Source: Pontibacter sp. E15-1 (GTDB taxonomy: Bacteria > Bacteroidota > Bacteroidia > Cytophagales > Hymenobacteraceae). Taken from it: a stretch of 64,000 bases of DNA. The notes below the pieces were generated by a model. The model did not search any database. It saw only the letters and a program-made list of their open reading frames with translations, and was not told the DNA's origin. Positions 63,939 through 64,000 of this stretch are shown piece after piece. Each line of letters opens with the position of its first letter. The first letter of the stretch is position 1. Position numbers and translations under genes: made by a program. The stretch spans positions 54,504 through 118,503 of the forward strand of contig NZ_JAKVIR010000017.1 of assembly GCF_022601975.1 (NCBI RefSeq). Direction: 5' to 3'.

Positions 63939-64000
63939 ATGAACAATCCGAACAAGGATAGTGGAAAAATCTTAATGGCATCGCTGGCGGGCTTAGGTGC
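63939..64000 (+). CDS. Start of a further gene, cut by the window edge
   Basis: ATG at 63939 opens a frame (MNNPNKDSGKILMASLAGLG) that is still open at the end. The glycine-rich hydrophobic stretch resembles the start of small YtxH-like membrane proteins, but 20 residues are too few to decide. Confidence 0.5.
   Translation, partial: MNNPNKDSGKILMASLAGLG

Overview
The window looks like a chromosomal segment of a Bacteroidota bacterium, most likely in the Cytophagales/Hymenobacteraceae (Pontibacter-like). That placement is inferred from gene content and was not tested by a database search. The signs are: SusC-like and Oar-like TonB-dependent receptors with an N-terminal carboxypeptidase-regulatory-like domain; Bacteroidota-type promoters (TTG, 17-23 bases, TAnnTTTG) ahead of many genes; a bacillithiol glycosyltransferase (bshA); the Bacteroidota form of RNA polymerase omega; a DUF4835-type protein between coaBC and recN; and many signal peptides that end in a lipobox cysteine. 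Base composition is moderately GC-rich, with a few visibly AT-richer patches.

Layout. 1-326: a 95-bp tandem repeat built from the 5' half of a tRNA, then a terminator. 327-11285: an outer-membrane uptake region. Two large paralogous Oar-like receptors (both minus strand) flank a plus-strand unit of one TonB-dependent receptor and a lipoprotein made of four internal repeats. 11404-14807: an NlpC/P60 lipoprotein, a GlcD-like FAD oxidoreductase, and a haloalkane-dehalogenase-like hydrolase with a small partner gene. 14965-23927: a glycan-building region with a glutamine-dependent asparagine-synthase family protein, UDP-glucose dehydrogenase and UDP-glucuronate decarboxylase (together UDP-glucose to UDP-xylose), then four glycosyltransferase-type genes, two of them AT-rich. 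23911-36085: mostly housekeeping: a TPR protein, an M42 peptidase, a membrane pyrophosphatase, hpt, adk, obgE, grpE-dnaJ, and an ABC exporter pair.

36438-45164: an A-type Fe-S protein, a small membrane protein, and the serine pathway, with phosphoserine phosphatase fused to 3-phosphoglycerate dehydrogenase in one polypeptide beside a class V aminotransferase. After these come bshA and a two-enzyme fusion of a GH3 glycosidase with a serine beta-lactamase-type hydrolase. 45595-54481: mutL, two tandem rhomboid proteases followed by a barstar-like protein, mdh, tilS and an OstA/LptA-like protein. 54558-60877: bamD, omega, coaC and coaB as two overlapping ORFs in different frames, a DUF4835-type protein, a small Sm/SH3-like protein, recN and fabI. 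61017-64000: small lipoproteins, an M28 peptidase, a cupin, a Kazal-domain lipoprotein and the start of one more gene.

The genes most worth a second look are not a single defence or mobile system. They are several separate things: the tRNA-half tandem array, an intergenic repeat family related to GTCTTGTGTCTTATGTCTT found between 49.8 and 58.3 kb, a near-palindromic structure abutting tilS, the split coaBC with a GTT-TAA-A junction, the two fusion enzymes, the tandem rhomboid/barstar-like cluster, the four-repeat lipoprotein paired with a TonB receptor, and a 76-78 residue Sm-like protein. No CRISPR array, transposase, integrase, complete tRNA or rRNA was seen.
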